A stretch of 64,000 nt of DNA, taken from CBFFRJ01 sp963530515 (lineage in GTDB: Bacteria; Pseudomonadota; Gammaproteobacteria; Enterobacterales; Enterobacteriaceae). The stretch covers positions 292,609 through 356,608 of the forward strand of contig CAUSEC010000001.1 in the NCBI GenBank assembly GCA_963530515.1. The letters are read 5' to 3'. A program made the translations under genes and the position numbers. The notes below the pieces were generated by a model. The model did no database searches, had not been told where the DNA came from, and saw nothing but the letters and a program-made list of their open reading frames with translations. This document shows, piece by piece, positions 1 to 8,969 of the stretch; the first letter of the stretch is position 1; each line of letters opens with the position of its first letter.

Positions 1-150
1 TATATTTATATTAATCCGGTAAAACATGGCTGGGTAAAGCATGTACAGGAATGGCAATATTCCACATTCCATCGCGATGTACGTGTCGGCTTGTATCCGC
101 GAGATTGGGCTGGAGAGTGTGAGGCGTTGAATGCCGGAGAAAGGCGGTGA
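1..150 (+). CDS. REP-associated tyrosine transposase (RAYT), C-terminal end only
   Basis: Frame 1 is open from the first base to a TGA at 148-150, giving 49 residues. It begins YIYINPVKHGW and continues with a tryptophan- and arginine-rich tail containing QYSTFHRDV and YPRDWAG. The INPVKHG segment followed by a Y/F-S-T/S-FHR motif is typical of the C-terminus of REP-associated tyrosine transposases (TnpA_REP, Y1 transposase/IS200 superfamily), which bind and process REP palindromes. The catalytic HUH motif and tyrosine would lie upstream, outside the window. The stop codon falls inside a REP palindrome (130-166), the expected association for this family. The call rests on motif memory. Confidence 0.72.
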   Translation, partial: YIYINPVKHGWVKHVQEWQYSTFHRDVRVGLYPRDWAGECEALNAGERR

Positions 151-166
151 AGCGCCATCCGGCATT
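130..166. repeat. REP palindrome at the end of the RAYT gene
   Basis: The outer arms AATGCCGGA (130-138) and TCCGGCATT (158-166) are perfect reverse complements. They enclose a GC-rich imperfect stem (GAAAGGCGGTGAAGCGCC), the classic enterobacterial REP layout. The RAYT stop codon lies inside it. The element also sits just 3' of the convergent roxA gene and could act as a transcript end for both. Confidence 0.75.
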
Positions 167-172
167 GCCACA

Positions 173-1294
173 TTAATCCTCAAAGAACCAGTAGCCGCTG
201 TTGACCAGGGCTGAGAGCATGGCCAGGAACGACGGGTCTTCCAGCGCATCGCCGAATGCCTCACCGTTTAACACGATATGATTGGCCAGCGCGTCCAGTG
301 CCGGACGATGTGGAGAGTTAATCCGCTCGCCGTTGGCAAACACCTCACCACCGATGCGCAATACGCGCAGTCCGCCCAGACGCACGAGTTTGTCACCTTG
401 TTTCAGCGCATCATAGATCTCATCAGGCTGGTACGGCGGTTCTGGCGGAGTAATGTCCAGTTCGTGGCGCGTCTGGGTAATAAATTCGCCAATCCACTCG
501 TTGAAATGCTCAGGCTGATTAATCAGATCCAGCATCATCTGGCGCAGACCGTCCAGTTCCTGCGGCAGAACATCCGCCGGATGTTCACGGGAGGGTAAAT
601 GCGGATCGGTGTAGCGCAGGCTTCCCAGCTCGCGTTGCAGCACGTAGTCGGCGAACCCGCTGATCAACTCGCGCCCGCTTGGCGCACGGTAGCCAACGGA
701 ATAGTTCATCGAGTTTTCCAGCGAATAACCTTCGTGCGGGAAGCCTGGCGGAATGTAGAGAATATCGCCCGGCTCCATCTCTTCATCGATGATGGCGTCA
801 AACGGGTCCACCTGCAGTAAATCCGGGTGAGGGCAGTGCTGCTTCATGGGCGTTTTCTCGCCCACACGCCAGCGGCGACGGCCGGTGCCCTGAATAATGA
901 AGACGTCATACTGATCGAGGTGAGGGCCAACGCCGCCGCCAGGTACCGAGAAGGAAATCATCAGATCATCGGTACGCCAGTCGGGCAGCGCGCGGAAGGG
1001 GCGCATCAGCGCAGCAGTAGGTTCATGCCAGTGGTTGACCGCCTGAACCAGCAGCGACCAGTTGCTTTCACCTAAATGATCGTAGCTCTCAAACGGCCCG
1101 TGGCCCACCTGCCATTTGCCGTCGAGATGGCTGACCAGGCGGCTGTCCACTTCATCTTCCATGGCCAGCCCAGCCAGTTCGTCAGGGGAAATAGGATCGA
1201 TAAATTGCGTAAAGCCGCGTTTTAACAGCACCGGGCGTTTTTGCCAGTAGCGCTCGATAAAATCCGGCCAGTTAAGATTGACGTTATAGTCCAT
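173..1294 (-). CDS. roxA: Ribosomal protein uL16 arginine hydroxylase RoxA (YcfD), 373 aa
   Basis: JmjC/cupin-fold 2-oxoglutarate- and Fe(II)-dependent oxygenase. In E. coli this protein 3-hydroxylates Arg81 of ribosomal protein uL16. The full length (373 aa) matches the family. The double-stranded beta-helix carries the iron triad: the HLD pair in GVGPHLDQYDVF and the later histidine in PPGFPHEGY. A C-terminal winged-helix part follows. The N-terminus (MDYNVNLNWPDFIERYWQKR) matches E. coli, which supports the start. It lies downstream of phoQ in the same direction, as in E. coli, separated by 90 bp. Confidence 0.95.
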   Translation of the reverse strand: MDYNVNLNWPDFIERYWQKRPVLLKRGFTQFIDPISPDELAGLAMEDEVDSRLVSHLDGKWQVGHGPFESYDHLGESNWSLLVQAVNHWHEPTAALMRPFRALPDWRTDDLMISFSVPGGGVGPHLDQYDVFIIQGTGRRRWRVGEKTPMKQHCPHPDLLQVDPFDAIIDEEMEPGDILYIPPGFPHEGYSLENSMNYSVGYRAPSGRELISGFADYVLQRELGSLRYTDPHLPSREHPADVLPQELDGLRQMMLDLINQPEHFNEWIGEFITQTRHELDITPPEPPYQPDEIYDALKQGDKLVRLGGLRVLRIGGEVFANGERINSPHRPALDALANHIVLNGEAFGDALEDPSFLAMLSALVNSGYWFFED

Positions 1295-1384
1295 GTTTGT
1301 CTCCCCAAACGTTTGTTTGAGTCGCAGTATAACGGATGCATAACAGCCTGCGTGCGCTACGTAACGTAATTTTAACTGAATGCC

Positions 1385-2848
1385 TTAATTATCGCCGTTT
1401 AGCGGTTGCTGGCGGCCAAAAACGGCCTCCATTTTCGCCCCGCCGAGCAGGCTTTCCAGCGTGATGATTTGCCCGTCATACTGCTCGACGATTTCCCGTG
1501 CCACGGTTAACCCGACGCCCTGTCCCGGACGCAGCGTATCGGCACGCTGTCCCCTGTCAAAGACCGCTTCGCGCATGGCGTGGGGAATACCCGGACCATC
1601 GTCTTCAATAACGATATACAGGTTATCGTCTGTCTGGCGGGCTGACACCTCGACGAACTCGAGGCAGTATTTGCAGGCGTTATCCAGCAAATTCCCCACC
1701 ACTTCCATGAAATCATTCTTTTCGCCAACAAAACTGATTTCCGGTGAGATATCGAGGCTGATGTCGACCCCTTTGCGCTGGTAAACCTTGTTGAGCGCAG
1801 ATGTCAGGCTATCGAGCAACGGCGCCACCGGGTGCAATTCCCGGCTGAGCAGCCCGCTGCTGCCACGCATGCTGGCCCGATGCAGGTAGTAACCAATCTG
1901 CTGAGAGATACGGCTGATTTGCTCCAGCATCACCGGTTCGGCCTCGCCGACGCTCAGTTTTTCACTGCGCAGTGATCGCAATGTACTTTGCAACACGGCC
2001 AGCGGTGTTTTCAGGCTGTGGGTAAGATCGGTCAGCGTGGTGCGGTATTTATCGTAGCGCTCGCGTTCACTTTTCAGCAGGCGGTTGAGATTGCGCACCA
2101 GGCTTGTCAGCTCCCGGGTGGTGGCCGGGTTGAGGTTTTCGCGATGGTGTTCTTCCAGCTCGCGCACTTCTTTTGCCAGCGCCTCGATAGGGCGCAGACT
2201 CCAGCGTGCGGCAAGCCAAAGCAGGGGAATAACCAGCAGCAGGTTGGCGGTCAGCACATAGATAAACCAGCTCCACACCATCCATGAACGTTTAAGTTCA
2301 ATAGGGATAGTGTCTATCACCACAATGGTTAACTGCGGCATGCGCGCTGTAGCAGGGTAGAGGTTCACCGCCACCGAGTGGGTCATCTCGGAGTTATTGT
2401 CATCTTCGCGGATGGCGTTGAATTGCTGCTCAATGGTTTCATCGTTGTGTACCAGCGTACTGGAGTCATCGACATCCGCTTCAATTTCCTGAAAACCGTC
2501 CGCTTTGAGCCAGGACGGATTGACCCGTTTTGCCAGCCAGGGCACGTCGCGTTGTGCCCATAGCAGCTTGCCGTCTTTGTCGTAAATGAGCGCAATCGTC
2601 GGGCTTTGCAGGTTCAGATTTTCCGGGAGATCAACGTGTAACGCGTTGTCTTCCCATTTTGCCAGGGTATAGAAAAGATTGCTCTCGCCGCGCAGCAGCC
2701 GGAAGGTGGTTTTGTCAAAACTGACGCTATACCCCACCAGCGCCACCATCCCATAGGCCAGCGAGAGCACCAGCACAACGGCAGCCGTTGCCAGCAAAAA
2801 GCGGACGCGTAAAGAGAGCGGGAAAAAATGGCGCAGCAATCGCTTCAT
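1385..2848 (-). CDS. phoQ: Sensor histidine kinase PhoQ, 487 aa
   Basis: Inner-membrane sensor of low Mg2+, acid pH and cationic antimicrobial peptides; it phosphorylates PhoP. Visible in order: TM1 (VRFLLATAAVVLVLSLAYGM), a periplasmic PDC sensor domain, TM2 near residues 190-215 (FIYVLTANLLLVIPLLWLAA), HAMP, an H box with the phospho-accepting histidine in LTHSLKTPLAVLQ, and N/G boxes (NLLDNACKY, DDGPGIP, GQGVGLTVA). I chose the ATG at 2848 because the protein then starts MKRLLRHFFPL like E. coli. An in-frame ATG at 2857, overlapping the phoP stop as ATGA, is possible and adds 3 residues. Oddity: the acidic patch at residues 148-154, EDDDDAE in E. coli, reads EDDNNSE here. Confidence 0.97.
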   Translation of the reverse strand: MKRLLRHFFPLSLRVRFLLATAAVVLVLSLAYGMVALVGYSVSFDKTTFRLLRGESNLFYTLAKWEDNALHVDLPENLNLQSPTIALIYDKDGKLLWAQRDVPWLAKRVNPSWLKADGFQEIEADVDDSSTLVHNDETIEQQFNAIREDDNNSEMTHSVAVNLYPATARMPQLTIVVIDTIPIELKRSWMVWSWFIYVLTANLLLVIPLLWLAARWSLRPIEALAKEVRELEEHHRENLNPATTRELTSLVRNLNRLLKSERERYDKYRTTLTDLTHSLKTPLAVLQSTLRSLRSEKLSVGEAEPVMLEQISRISQQIGYYLHRASMRGSSGLLSRELHPVAPLLDSLTSALNKVYQRKGVDISLDISPEISFVGEKNDFMEVVGNLLDNACKYCLEFVEVSARQTDDNLYIVIEDDGPGIPHAMREAVFDRGQRADTLRPGQGVGLTVAREIVEQYDGQIITLESLLGGAKMEAVFGRQQPLNGDN

Positions 2849-2853
2849 TTTTC

Positions 2854-3528
2854 TCATTTTGGCAATTCGAACAGGTAGCCCTGGCCCCGCACTGTGGTGA
2901 TCACTTCGCTGGGATATTGTGCCTGGATTTTTTTGCGCAGACGGCCCATCAGCACGTCAATGGTATGGCTTTCACGCAGCTCGGCATCGGGATAGAGCTG
3001 GAGCATCAGAGAATCTTTGCTGACCACTTTGCCGTTGTTACGTATAAGCGTCTCCATAATGGTGTATTCAAACGCCGTTAGTTTTACGGCTTCGTCGTTA
3101 ATCGACAATTCACGACGGGAGAGGTCAACCTGGAACGGCGGCATGGAAATAACCTGCGAGGCCAGTCCACTGTTGCGGCGCATCAGCGCCTGCATACGGG
3201 CAACAACTTCTTCAATATGAAAGGGTTTGGTCACATAGTCATCAGCGCCCGCGCTCAGGACTTCCACTTTATCCTGCCACCCTTCGCGGGCAGTCAGCAC
3301 TAAAACCGGCAACGAAACGTCGTGACTGCGCCAGCGGCGAATCAGCGACAAACCGTCTTCATCCGGTAAACCGAGATCGACAAGGGCGATATCCGGCAGG
3401 TGTTCATTAAGAAAATAGTCGGCTTCCCTGGCATCTTCCGCCGCATCCACCTGATGACCCAGATCCTGCAACTGAACTTTTAAATGGTGACGTAAGAGAG
3501 CATTGTCTTCCACGACGAGTACGCGCAT
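2854..3528 (-). CDS. phoP: Response regulator PhoP, 224 aa
   Basis: OmpR/PhoB-type transcription factor. The receiver domain (about 1-115) has the acidic pocket ED near residues 8-9, phospho-acceptor Asp in ALVDLGLP, Thr in VLTAREG and Lys in VTKPFH. The C-terminal winged-helix domain (about 130-224) ends TTVRGQGYLFELPK. It activates low-Mg2+ and virulence/resistance genes (Mg2+ uptake, lipid A modification). Translationally adjacent to phoQ: the phoP stop is within a few bases of the phoQ start. A PhoP box upstream (3593-3609) indicates autoregulation. Confidence 0.98.
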   Translation of the reverse strand: MRVLVVEDNALLRHHLKVQLQDLGHQVDAAEDAREADYFLNEHLPDIALVDLGLPDEDGLSLIRRWRSHDVSLPVLVLTAREGWQDKVEVLSAGADDYVTKPFHIEEVVARMQALMRRNSGLASQVISMPPFQVDLSRRELSINDEAVKLTAFEYTIMETLIRNNGKVVSKDSLMLQLYPDAELRESHTIDVLMGRLRKKIQAQYPSEVITTVRGQGYLFELPK

Positions 3529-3574
3529 CGTATGAATTCTCCTGACATTTTTTGATACATAGAGTGTAACGCTG

Positions 3575-3609
3575 ATTGTCTTGCGTCAGGGATAAACATT
3601 TATTAAACC
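3575..3609 (-). promoter_or_regulatory. PhoP-autoregulated promoter of phoPQ
   Basis: Reading the minus strand, GGTTTA (3609-3604), a 5-nt spacer and TGTTTA (3598-3593) form a direct repeat matching the PhoP box (T/G)GTTTA-N5-(T/G)GTTTA. A -10-like GACAAT follows at 3580-3575, 12 nt downstream. This is the arrangement of the Mg2+-responsive E. coli phoPQ P1 promoter, where the PhoP box replaces the -35 element. Confidence 0.85.
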
Positions 3610-3612
3610 GCG

Positions 3613-3646
3613 GGAAAGGAAACCCCCTTTTCGGGCGAAAAGGGGG
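3613..3646 (-). terminator. Intrinsic terminator after purB
   Basis: A nine-base-pair stem, CCCCCTTTT (3623-3631) and AAAAGGGGG (3638-3646), with a 6-nt loop is followed on the minus strand by TTTCCTTTCC. It lies 17 bp past the purB stop and separates purB from the phoPQ promoter. Confidence 0.7.
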
Positions 3647-3663
3647 AAAAAGCAGGAAAAACG

Positions 3664-5034
3664 TTACTTCAGTTCGTCAACCATCGTGATGGCGCGACCA
3701 ATATAGTTGGCAGGCGTCATCGCTTTCAGGCGAACTTTTTCGTCTTCTGGCAGCGCCAGGCTGTCGATAAACACCTTCATGCCTTCGGCATCAACACGCT
3801 TACCGCGGGTCAGCTCTTTCAGTTTTTCGTAAGGCTTTTCGATGCCATAGCGACGCATAACGGTCTGAATAGGCTCGGCCAGCACTTCCCAGTTGTGGTC
3901 CAGTTCGTCGAGCAGACGATCGCGGTTCACTTCCAGTTTGCTCACGCCTTTGAGCGTTGACTGGTAAGCAATCAGCGCGTAACCCACGCCCACGCCCAAA
4001 TTACGCAGCACGGTGGAGTCGGTCAGATCACGCTGCCAGCGGGAAACCGGCAATTTGCTTGCCAGGTGCTGCAACACCGCATTGGACAGGCCCAGGTTGC
4101 CTTCGGAGTTTTCAAAGTCAATCGGGTTGACCTTGTGCGGCATGGTGGAAGAACCAATCTCGCCCGCAATGGTTTTCTGCTTGAAGTGGTTCAGCGCAAT
4201 GTAGCCCCACACATCACGATCGAAATCGATTAGGATGGTGTTAAAGCGCGCCATGCAGTCAAACAGCTCGGCGATATAGTCGTGCGGCTCGATCTGGGTG
4301 GTGTACGGGTTCCACTGAATGCCCAAAGAGGTCACAAATTCTTCACTGAACTGATGCCAGTCCACTTCCGGGTAGGCGGCGATGTGGGCGTTATAGTTAC
4401 CCACGGCCCCGTTGATTTTGCCCAGGATCTCAACCTGATTCAGCTGACGATACTGACGCTCCATACGGTAGGCGACGTTCGCCATCTCTTTGCCCAGGGT
4501 GGACGGCGTAGCCGGCTGACCGTGGGTACGGGAGAGCAGGGGGATGTCACGGTACTGAACAGCCAGATCTTTCACCGCGTCAATCAGCTGACGCCAGTAC
4601 GGCAGGATCACTTCATCGCGCGCGGTTTTCAGCATCAACGCATGGGAGAGGTTGTTGATATCTTCTGAGGTACAGGCAAAGTGGATGAACTCAGAAACGG
4701 CGTGCAATTCCGCCACGTCTGCCACTTTTTCTTTCAGGAAATATTCAACCGCTTTCACGTCATGGTTGGTGGTGCGCTCGATGGTTTTGATGCGCGCGGC
4801 GTCTTCTTCGCTAAAGTCAGCGACGATTTTATCAAGGTAACCGTTTGCGTCGTCGGCAAAAGCAGGAACTTCCTTGACAGCTGTGTGCGAGGCCAGTTTT
4901 TGCAACCAGCGTACTTCGACTTGTACACGAAATTTCAGCAAACCGTATTCGCTGAAAATCCCGCGCAGCGCGCTGACTTTATCGCCGTAGCGTCCATCGA
5001 CAGGGGAAACGGCGGTCAGTGAGGATAATTCCAT
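3664..5034 (-). CDS. purB: Adenylosuccinate lyase PurB, 456 aa
   Basis: Catalyses two fumarate-releasing steps: SAICAR to AICAR, and adenylosuccinate to AMP, in cytosolic purine synthesis. Aspartase/fumarase superfamily. The signature GSSTMPHKVNPIDFEN is present, with the catalytic Ser in its flexible loop, and the catalytic histidine region SRTHGQPATPSTLG. Length equals E. coli (456 aa). It follows hflD with a 19-bp gap on the same strand, as in E. coli, where hflD and purB are cotranscribed. Confidence 0.98.
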   Translation of the reverse strand: MELSSLTAVSPVDGRYGDKVSALRGIFSEYGLLKFRVQVEVRWLQKLASHTAVKEVPAFADDANGYLDKIVADFSEEDAARIKTIERTTNHDVKAVEYFLKEKVADVAELHAVSEFIHFACTSEDINNLSHALMLKTARDEVILPYWRQLIDAVKDLAVQYRDIPLLSRTHGQPATPSTLGKEMANVAYRMERQYRQLNQVEILGKINGAVGNYNAHIAAYPEVDWHQFSEEFVTSLGIQWNPYTTQIEPHDYIAELFDCMARFNTILIDFDRDVWGYIALNHFKQKTIAGEIGSSTMPHKVNPIDFENSEGNLGLSNAVLQHLASKLPVSRWQRDLTDSTVLRNLGVGVGYALIAYQSTLKGVSKLEVNRDRLLDELDHNWEVLAEPIQTVMRRYGIEKPYEKLKELTRGKRVDAEGMKVFIDSLALPEDEKVRLKAMTPANYIGRAITMVDELK

Positions 5035-5053
5035 AGTTCAGAACTCCGGGAGG

Positions 5054-5683
5054 TTAACAATGAGCAAGAATTTGTTTGGCCTGAGTGGTCAGGCGACTAC
5101 GAGAAAACATTAACTGCAGGCGGCCACCGCCGACCTGATGCCACAACACGGCGGCACGAATACCGGCGAGCAGTGAGGCACGCACTTTGGCCTGCACCTG
5201 GGAACTTTGCAGTACCGCAGGGGAGCCGGTGACCTGAATACGCGGGCCCAGCGGGCTGATAACATCCACATAAATGGCGGCCATCGCACTAAGCAGCGTT
5301 TCGGACTGAAGATCAAAGTGATCGAGCTGACGTTGCAGGCCGGAAATCCGATCGCCCAGGGTGTCCATCGCCCCTTTTTGCGCGGCAAGCTTACGCTCAA
5401 GCACCATCAGACTCAGAGTATAGCGGGTCAGCTCAGCGTTGAGGCCCTGGCGACTGCTGGCATTCAACACGCCGAGCAGGGTTTCAAGCCCGAGTCGCAG
5501 ATTGGTTTCACTGCCACCAAATACGCTGAGCGTCGAATCAGGATTCAAATCAATCACACTGTTCAGCGAGACATGGAGCGCATCGGCATCGCAATGTCCT
5601 TGATGTGCCAGCTGCTGTACCAGACGGGCTGACTGGCAAATACCGGCCAGCGCTAGGGTGATATCATAGTAATTCTTAGCCAC
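5054..5683 (-). CDS. hflD: HflD, high-frequency lysogenization protein, 209 aa
   Basis: Peripheral inner-membrane protein. In E. coli it binds phage lambda CII and promotes its degradation; it was formerly called YcfC. The all-helical sequence beginning MAKNYYDITLALAGICQSA matches the family over its full length (E. coli 213 aa). No catalytic motif is expected. It sits between mnmA (34-bp gap) and purB in the conserved mnmA-hflD-purB order. Its host function is not well defined. Confidence 0.93.
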   Translation of the reverse strand: MAKNYYDITLALAGICQSARLVQQLAHQGHCDADALHVSLNSVIDLNPDSTLSVFGGSETNLRLGLETLLGVLNASSRQGLNAELTRYTLSLMVLERKLAAQKGAMDTLGDRISGLQRQLDHFDLQSETLLSAMAAIYVDVISPLGPRIQVTGSPAVLQSSQVQAKVRASLLAGIRAAVLWHQVGGGRLQLMFSRSRLTTQAKQILAHC

Positions 5684-5717
5684 ACTCGCTCCTTGCTTCG
5701 CTATCTCTTATCAATGA

Positions 5718-6824
5718 TTAAACCGGCAGCGGCAAACGCTGTTCGATGATGCCGCCACCCAGGCAGATTTCGCCGCTGTAGAAGACAGCAGACTGGCCCG
5801 GTGTTACGGCAGCGACCGGCTCATCAAAACGGACCTCAATGCGGTCCGCATCCAGTGCGGTCACGGTGCACGGAATATCGGTCTGACGATAACGGGTTTT
5901 AACAGTACAACGCAGCGTGCCAACCAGCGGTTCGCGGTCAACCCAGTGCAGCTGTTGGGCAATCAGCCCGACGGACATCAAACGCGGGTGCTCATGGCCC
6001 TGCGCGACGACCAGAATATTTTTTTCAACGTCTTTATCGACCACGTACCACGGATCTTCGGAACCTTCTTTGGTGCCGCCGATCCCCAGTCCTTTACGTT
6101 GGCCCAGGGTGTGATACATCAGCCCCTGATGCTGTCCAATCTCTTCGCCGTCAACGGTGAGGATTTTCCCCGGTTGCGCCGGAAGATAGCGGCCTAAAAA
6201 TTCGCGGAATTTGCGCTCGCCGATAAAACAGATACCGGTGGAGTCTTTTTTCTTTGCGGTGATGAGATCCAGCTCTTCAGCGATTTTACGCACCTCAGGC
6301 TTCTCCAGTTCGCCAACCGGGAACAGGCTCTGGGCGATTTGGTCTGAGCTTAAGGTATAGAGGAAGTAGCTCTGATCTTTGTTGCCGTCGAGCCCACGCA
6401 GCAGCTGGCTTTTGCCATCAACATCGGCGCGACGCACGTAGTGGCCGGTGGCGATATAGTCTGCGCCCAGGTCTTCAGCAGCAAATTCGAGGAAGGCTTT
6501 AAATTTGATCTCTTTGTTACACAGAATATCCGGGTTTGGCGTGCGCCCGGCCTTGTACTCTTCCAGGAACAGTTCAAACACGTTGTCCCAGTATTCTGCG
6601 GCAAAGTTAACGGTGTGCAGCTCAATGCCGAGCTTGTCGCAAACGGCTTGCGCATCGGCAAGGTCAGCAGCAGCGGTACAGTATTCCTCGCCATCGTCTT
6701 CTTCCCAGTTCTTCATGAACAGGCCTTCCACCTTATAACCCTGTTGCAGCAACAGCCAGGCAGAAACGGAAGAATCGACACCGCCGGACATGCCGACGAT
6801 CACTTTTTTTGGGCTATCAGACAT
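5718..6824 (-). CDS. mnmA: tRNA-specific 2-thiouridylase MnmA, 368 aa
   Basis: Makes the 2-thio group of U34 in tRNA Lys, Glu and Gln, accepting sulfur from the IscS/Tus relay. PP-loop ATP site GMSGGVDSS near the N-terminus; the two catalytic cysteines lie in DILCNKE and STGICFIGE; a C-terminal beta-barrel follows. I chose the ATG at 6824 (MSDSPKKVIVGMSGG) because it gives the E. coli length. The open frame continues 21 codons upstream without homology. First gene of the mnmA-hflD-purB run. Confidence 0.97.
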   Translation of the reverse strand: MSDSPKKVIVGMSGGVDSSVSAWLLLQQGYKVEGLFMKNWEEDDGEEYCTAAADLADAQAVCDKLGIELHTVNFAAEYWDNVFELFLEEYKAGRTPNPDILCNKEIKFKAFLEFAAEDLGADYIATGHYVRRADVDGKSQLLRGLDGNKDQSYFLYTLSSDQIAQSLFPVGELEKPEVRKIAEELDLITAKKKDSTGICFIGERKFREFLGRYLPAQPGKILTVDGEEIGQHQGLMYHTLGQRKGLGIGGTKEGSEDPWYVVDKDVEKNILVVAQGHEHPRLMSVGLIAQQLHWVDREPLVGTLRCTVKTRYRQTDIPCTVTALDADRIEVRFDEPVAAVTPGQSAVFYSGEICLGGGIIEQRLPLPV

Positions 6825-6907
6825 AGAATACTCACGACATTGAACTTCAAGGCGGCGTATTCTATCACGCACTCGCCGCTCAGGCACCCCCTGCGCGAAA
6901 CCCGTTC

Positions 6908-6938
6908 AAAAAGCGGGAGCCTGATGACCAGACTCCCG
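6908..6938 (-). terminator. Intrinsic terminator after the chemoreceptor gene
   Basis: On the minus strand CGGGAGTCTGG/TCAGGCTCCCG forms a stem of about 10 bp with one mismatch (6914-6938), followed by C-TTTTT (6912-6908). It lies 10 bp past the MCP stop. Confidence 0.75.
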
Positions 6939-6948
6939 ACTATTAAGA

Positions 6949-8898
6949 CTACGCGGCTCTGTCTTCGAGGCTGAACTGCTCCACGCTCTGGGCGAGCTGC
7001 TGGGCCTGCTCTTCAAGGGAGCTGGCGGCGGCCGCCATCTCTTGCACCAGCGAGGCGTTCTGCTGGGTAACCCCGTCCATTTCGTTCACCGCAATGGTCA
7101 CCTGACCGATGCCTTTGGCCTGCTCATCAGAGGCGCTGACGATTTCATTGATAATGGTCTGCACGGAATTCACCGCCTGGGTCATCTCCTGCATGGTTTT
7201 CCCGGCGTCGTTGACCAGTTGCACGCCGCTTTCCACACGCTGGCTGGACTCTTCAATCAGCGCGGCAATCTCTTTCACCGCGTTGGCGCTGCGCTGAGCA
7301 AGGTTTCGTACTTCAGAGGCAACCACCGCAAAGCCGCGACCTTGTTCCCCGGCACGCGCGGCTTCTACCGCTGCGTTCAGTGCAAGAATGTTGGTCTGGA
7401 AGGCAATGCTGTTGATCATGGTGGTGATGTCGCTGATTTTCTTCGAACTGTCATCAATCTGCGACATGGTTTTCACCACCTGGCCGACCAGCGCTTCGCC
7501 ACGGCTGGCGATTTGCGTCGCGTTGGCGGTGAGCTCAGTGGCATGGTGCGCGTTGCTGGCGTTGTGTTTCACGGTTGCGCTGAACTGCTCCATGCTGGCG
7601 GCGGTCTGCTCAAGGGCTGCTGCCTGCTGCTCGGTACGTGAAGAGAGGTTAATGTTGCCGCTCACAATCTCGCCCGCCCCCTGGCGCACCGAATCGCTGG
7701 CATCTTTAATCTGCCCGACAATCTGGCGCAACTGGGCCTGCATAGTGTGCAGCGCATAAAACAGGCTCTTGCTGTCGCCGGATTTTACCGCAATCACATT
7801 ATCGAGCTTGCCATCGGCCACGGCCAGCGCAATGGTGGCGGCTTCGAGCGGCTCACCGCCAATCGGTTTGAGCACTTTGCGGCTAAAGATAATCCCCAAC
7901 AGCGCGCTCACCAGCAGGATGCTCATCACCATCAGAATAATGGCGTTCATCAGCTGGCGATTAGCCGCCGCCATCACTTTGCTGACCGGGGCGACGACGC
8001 CCAGATACCATTTGTCCGGGCTGTTGCCGATAGAGACTGGCTGCCAGGTGACCAGCGCATCTTCGCCCAGCACGCTGTCCGGTTGTTCCACTACGCGGGT
8101 GCTGTAGTTGTGCGTTTCGCCAGGGTAAGGCTTGCTGGTAAGCGCTTTATCCGGATACGAGATGACCTTGCCAGCGGAGGAGACCAGCATCGCATAGCCA
8201 CCGCCTTCCCAGGGCTTAATCTGGTTCACTTTGGCTTGTAAGGACGCAAGAGAGATATCCGAGGTGATAACGGCCTGCAATTTGCCATCACTGATCACGG
8301 GTGCCGCCACGGACGTCAGCAACGTAGGTACGCCGTTATAGGCGTAGCTGTAAGGTTCAATCAGCGTATCTTTCTGTGATTTCTGCGGCAGTAAATAGTA
8401 GTCCCCCTGACCTGGTGTCATGTAGGAGGTGAGGGGATGCAATTTATAAGCCCCGGATTGATCGTGATCGACAAAGAACGCATAGCGACCTTTTGGTGCC
8501 TGATCGGGTTTATCCGCAAACTCAGCGTCCCGGCCATCAAAGGCGTTTTCTTCAAAAATAACGGAGACCGAGAGATATTCCGGGTTATCGCGCAGGGCAT
8601 ACTCCAGCATTTTATCGGCCACTTTGCGATCGGTAATGCCAGCCGTAGGCAGCGCGATAAGGCTGTGCCCCAGGTTATGCGCCACATCGCGGGCGTAGTT
8701 CAGCTCCTGCTGGACTTTTAATGCTTCAGACTGGGCGATTTGTTGCAGGTAATTTTCGGCCAGCATTTTTTGCTCATTGCTGGATTGCCAGCTCAGAACA
8801 CCAATCGTCACCACAAACCCGAGTGTGATAGTCAATGCGCCCGTCAGCAGCATTTGTGCGCGGGTACTCATTTTTTTTTGAACGAATTGTCTGGCCAT
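6949..8898 (-). CDS. Methyl-accepting chemotaxis protein with periplasmic Cache-type sensor, 649 aa
   Basis: Transmembrane chemoreceptor. TM1 near residues 16-38 (MLLTGALTITLGFVVTIGVL) is followed by a roughly 250-residue periplasmic region resembling a dCACHE domain (PYSYAYNGVPTLLTSVAAPV, AVITSDISLASLQ). TM2 (NAIILMVMSILLVSALLGII), a HAMP region and a cytoplasmic signalling domain follow. The signalling hairpin tip (EAARAGEQGRGFAVVASEVR) contacts CheA/CheW. No C-terminal NWETF-type CheR tether is present; the protein ends EQFSLEDRAA. I chose ATG 8898 because AGGAG precedes it. It is inserted between mnmA and nudJ relative to E. coli and has its own sigma-28 promoter and terminator. The ligand is unknown. 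Confidence 0.93.
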   Translation of the reverse strand: MARQFVQKKMSTRAQMLLTGALTITLGFVVTIGVLSWQSSNEQKMLAENYLQQIAQSEALKVQQELNYARDVAHNLGHSLIALPTAGITDRKVADKMLEYALRDNPEYLSVSVIFEENAFDGRDAEFADKPDQAPKGRYAFFVDHDQSGAYKLHPLTSYMTPGQGDYYLLPQKSQKDTLIEPYSYAYNGVPTLLTSVAAPVISDGKLQAVITSDISLASLQAKVNQIKPWEGGGYAMLVSSAGKVISYPDKALTSKPYPGETHNYSTRVVEQPDSVLGEDALVTWQPVSIGNSPDKWYLGVVAPVSKVMAAANRQLMNAIILMVMSILLVSALLGIIFSRKVLKPIGGEPLEAATIALAVADGKLDNVIAVKSGDSKSLFYALHTMQAQLRQIVGQIKDASDSVRQGAGEIVSGNINLSSRTEQQAAALEQTAASMEQFSATVKHNASNAHHATELTANATQIASRGEALVGQVVKTMSQIDDSSKKISDITTMINSIAFQTNILALNAAVEAARAGEQGRGFAVVASEVRNLAQRSANAVKEIAALIEESSQRVESGVQLVNDAGKTMQEMTQAVNSVQTIINEIVSASDEQAKGIGQVTIAVNEMDGVTQQNASLVQEMAAAASSLEEQAQQLAQSVEQFSLEDRAA

Positions 8899-8969
8899 TC
8901 CGGCTCCTGTGCTCTCAACCTTAAACGTCATTCAACCGTCCCTGCAGGAAATGCCTCCGTACAGGCTGT

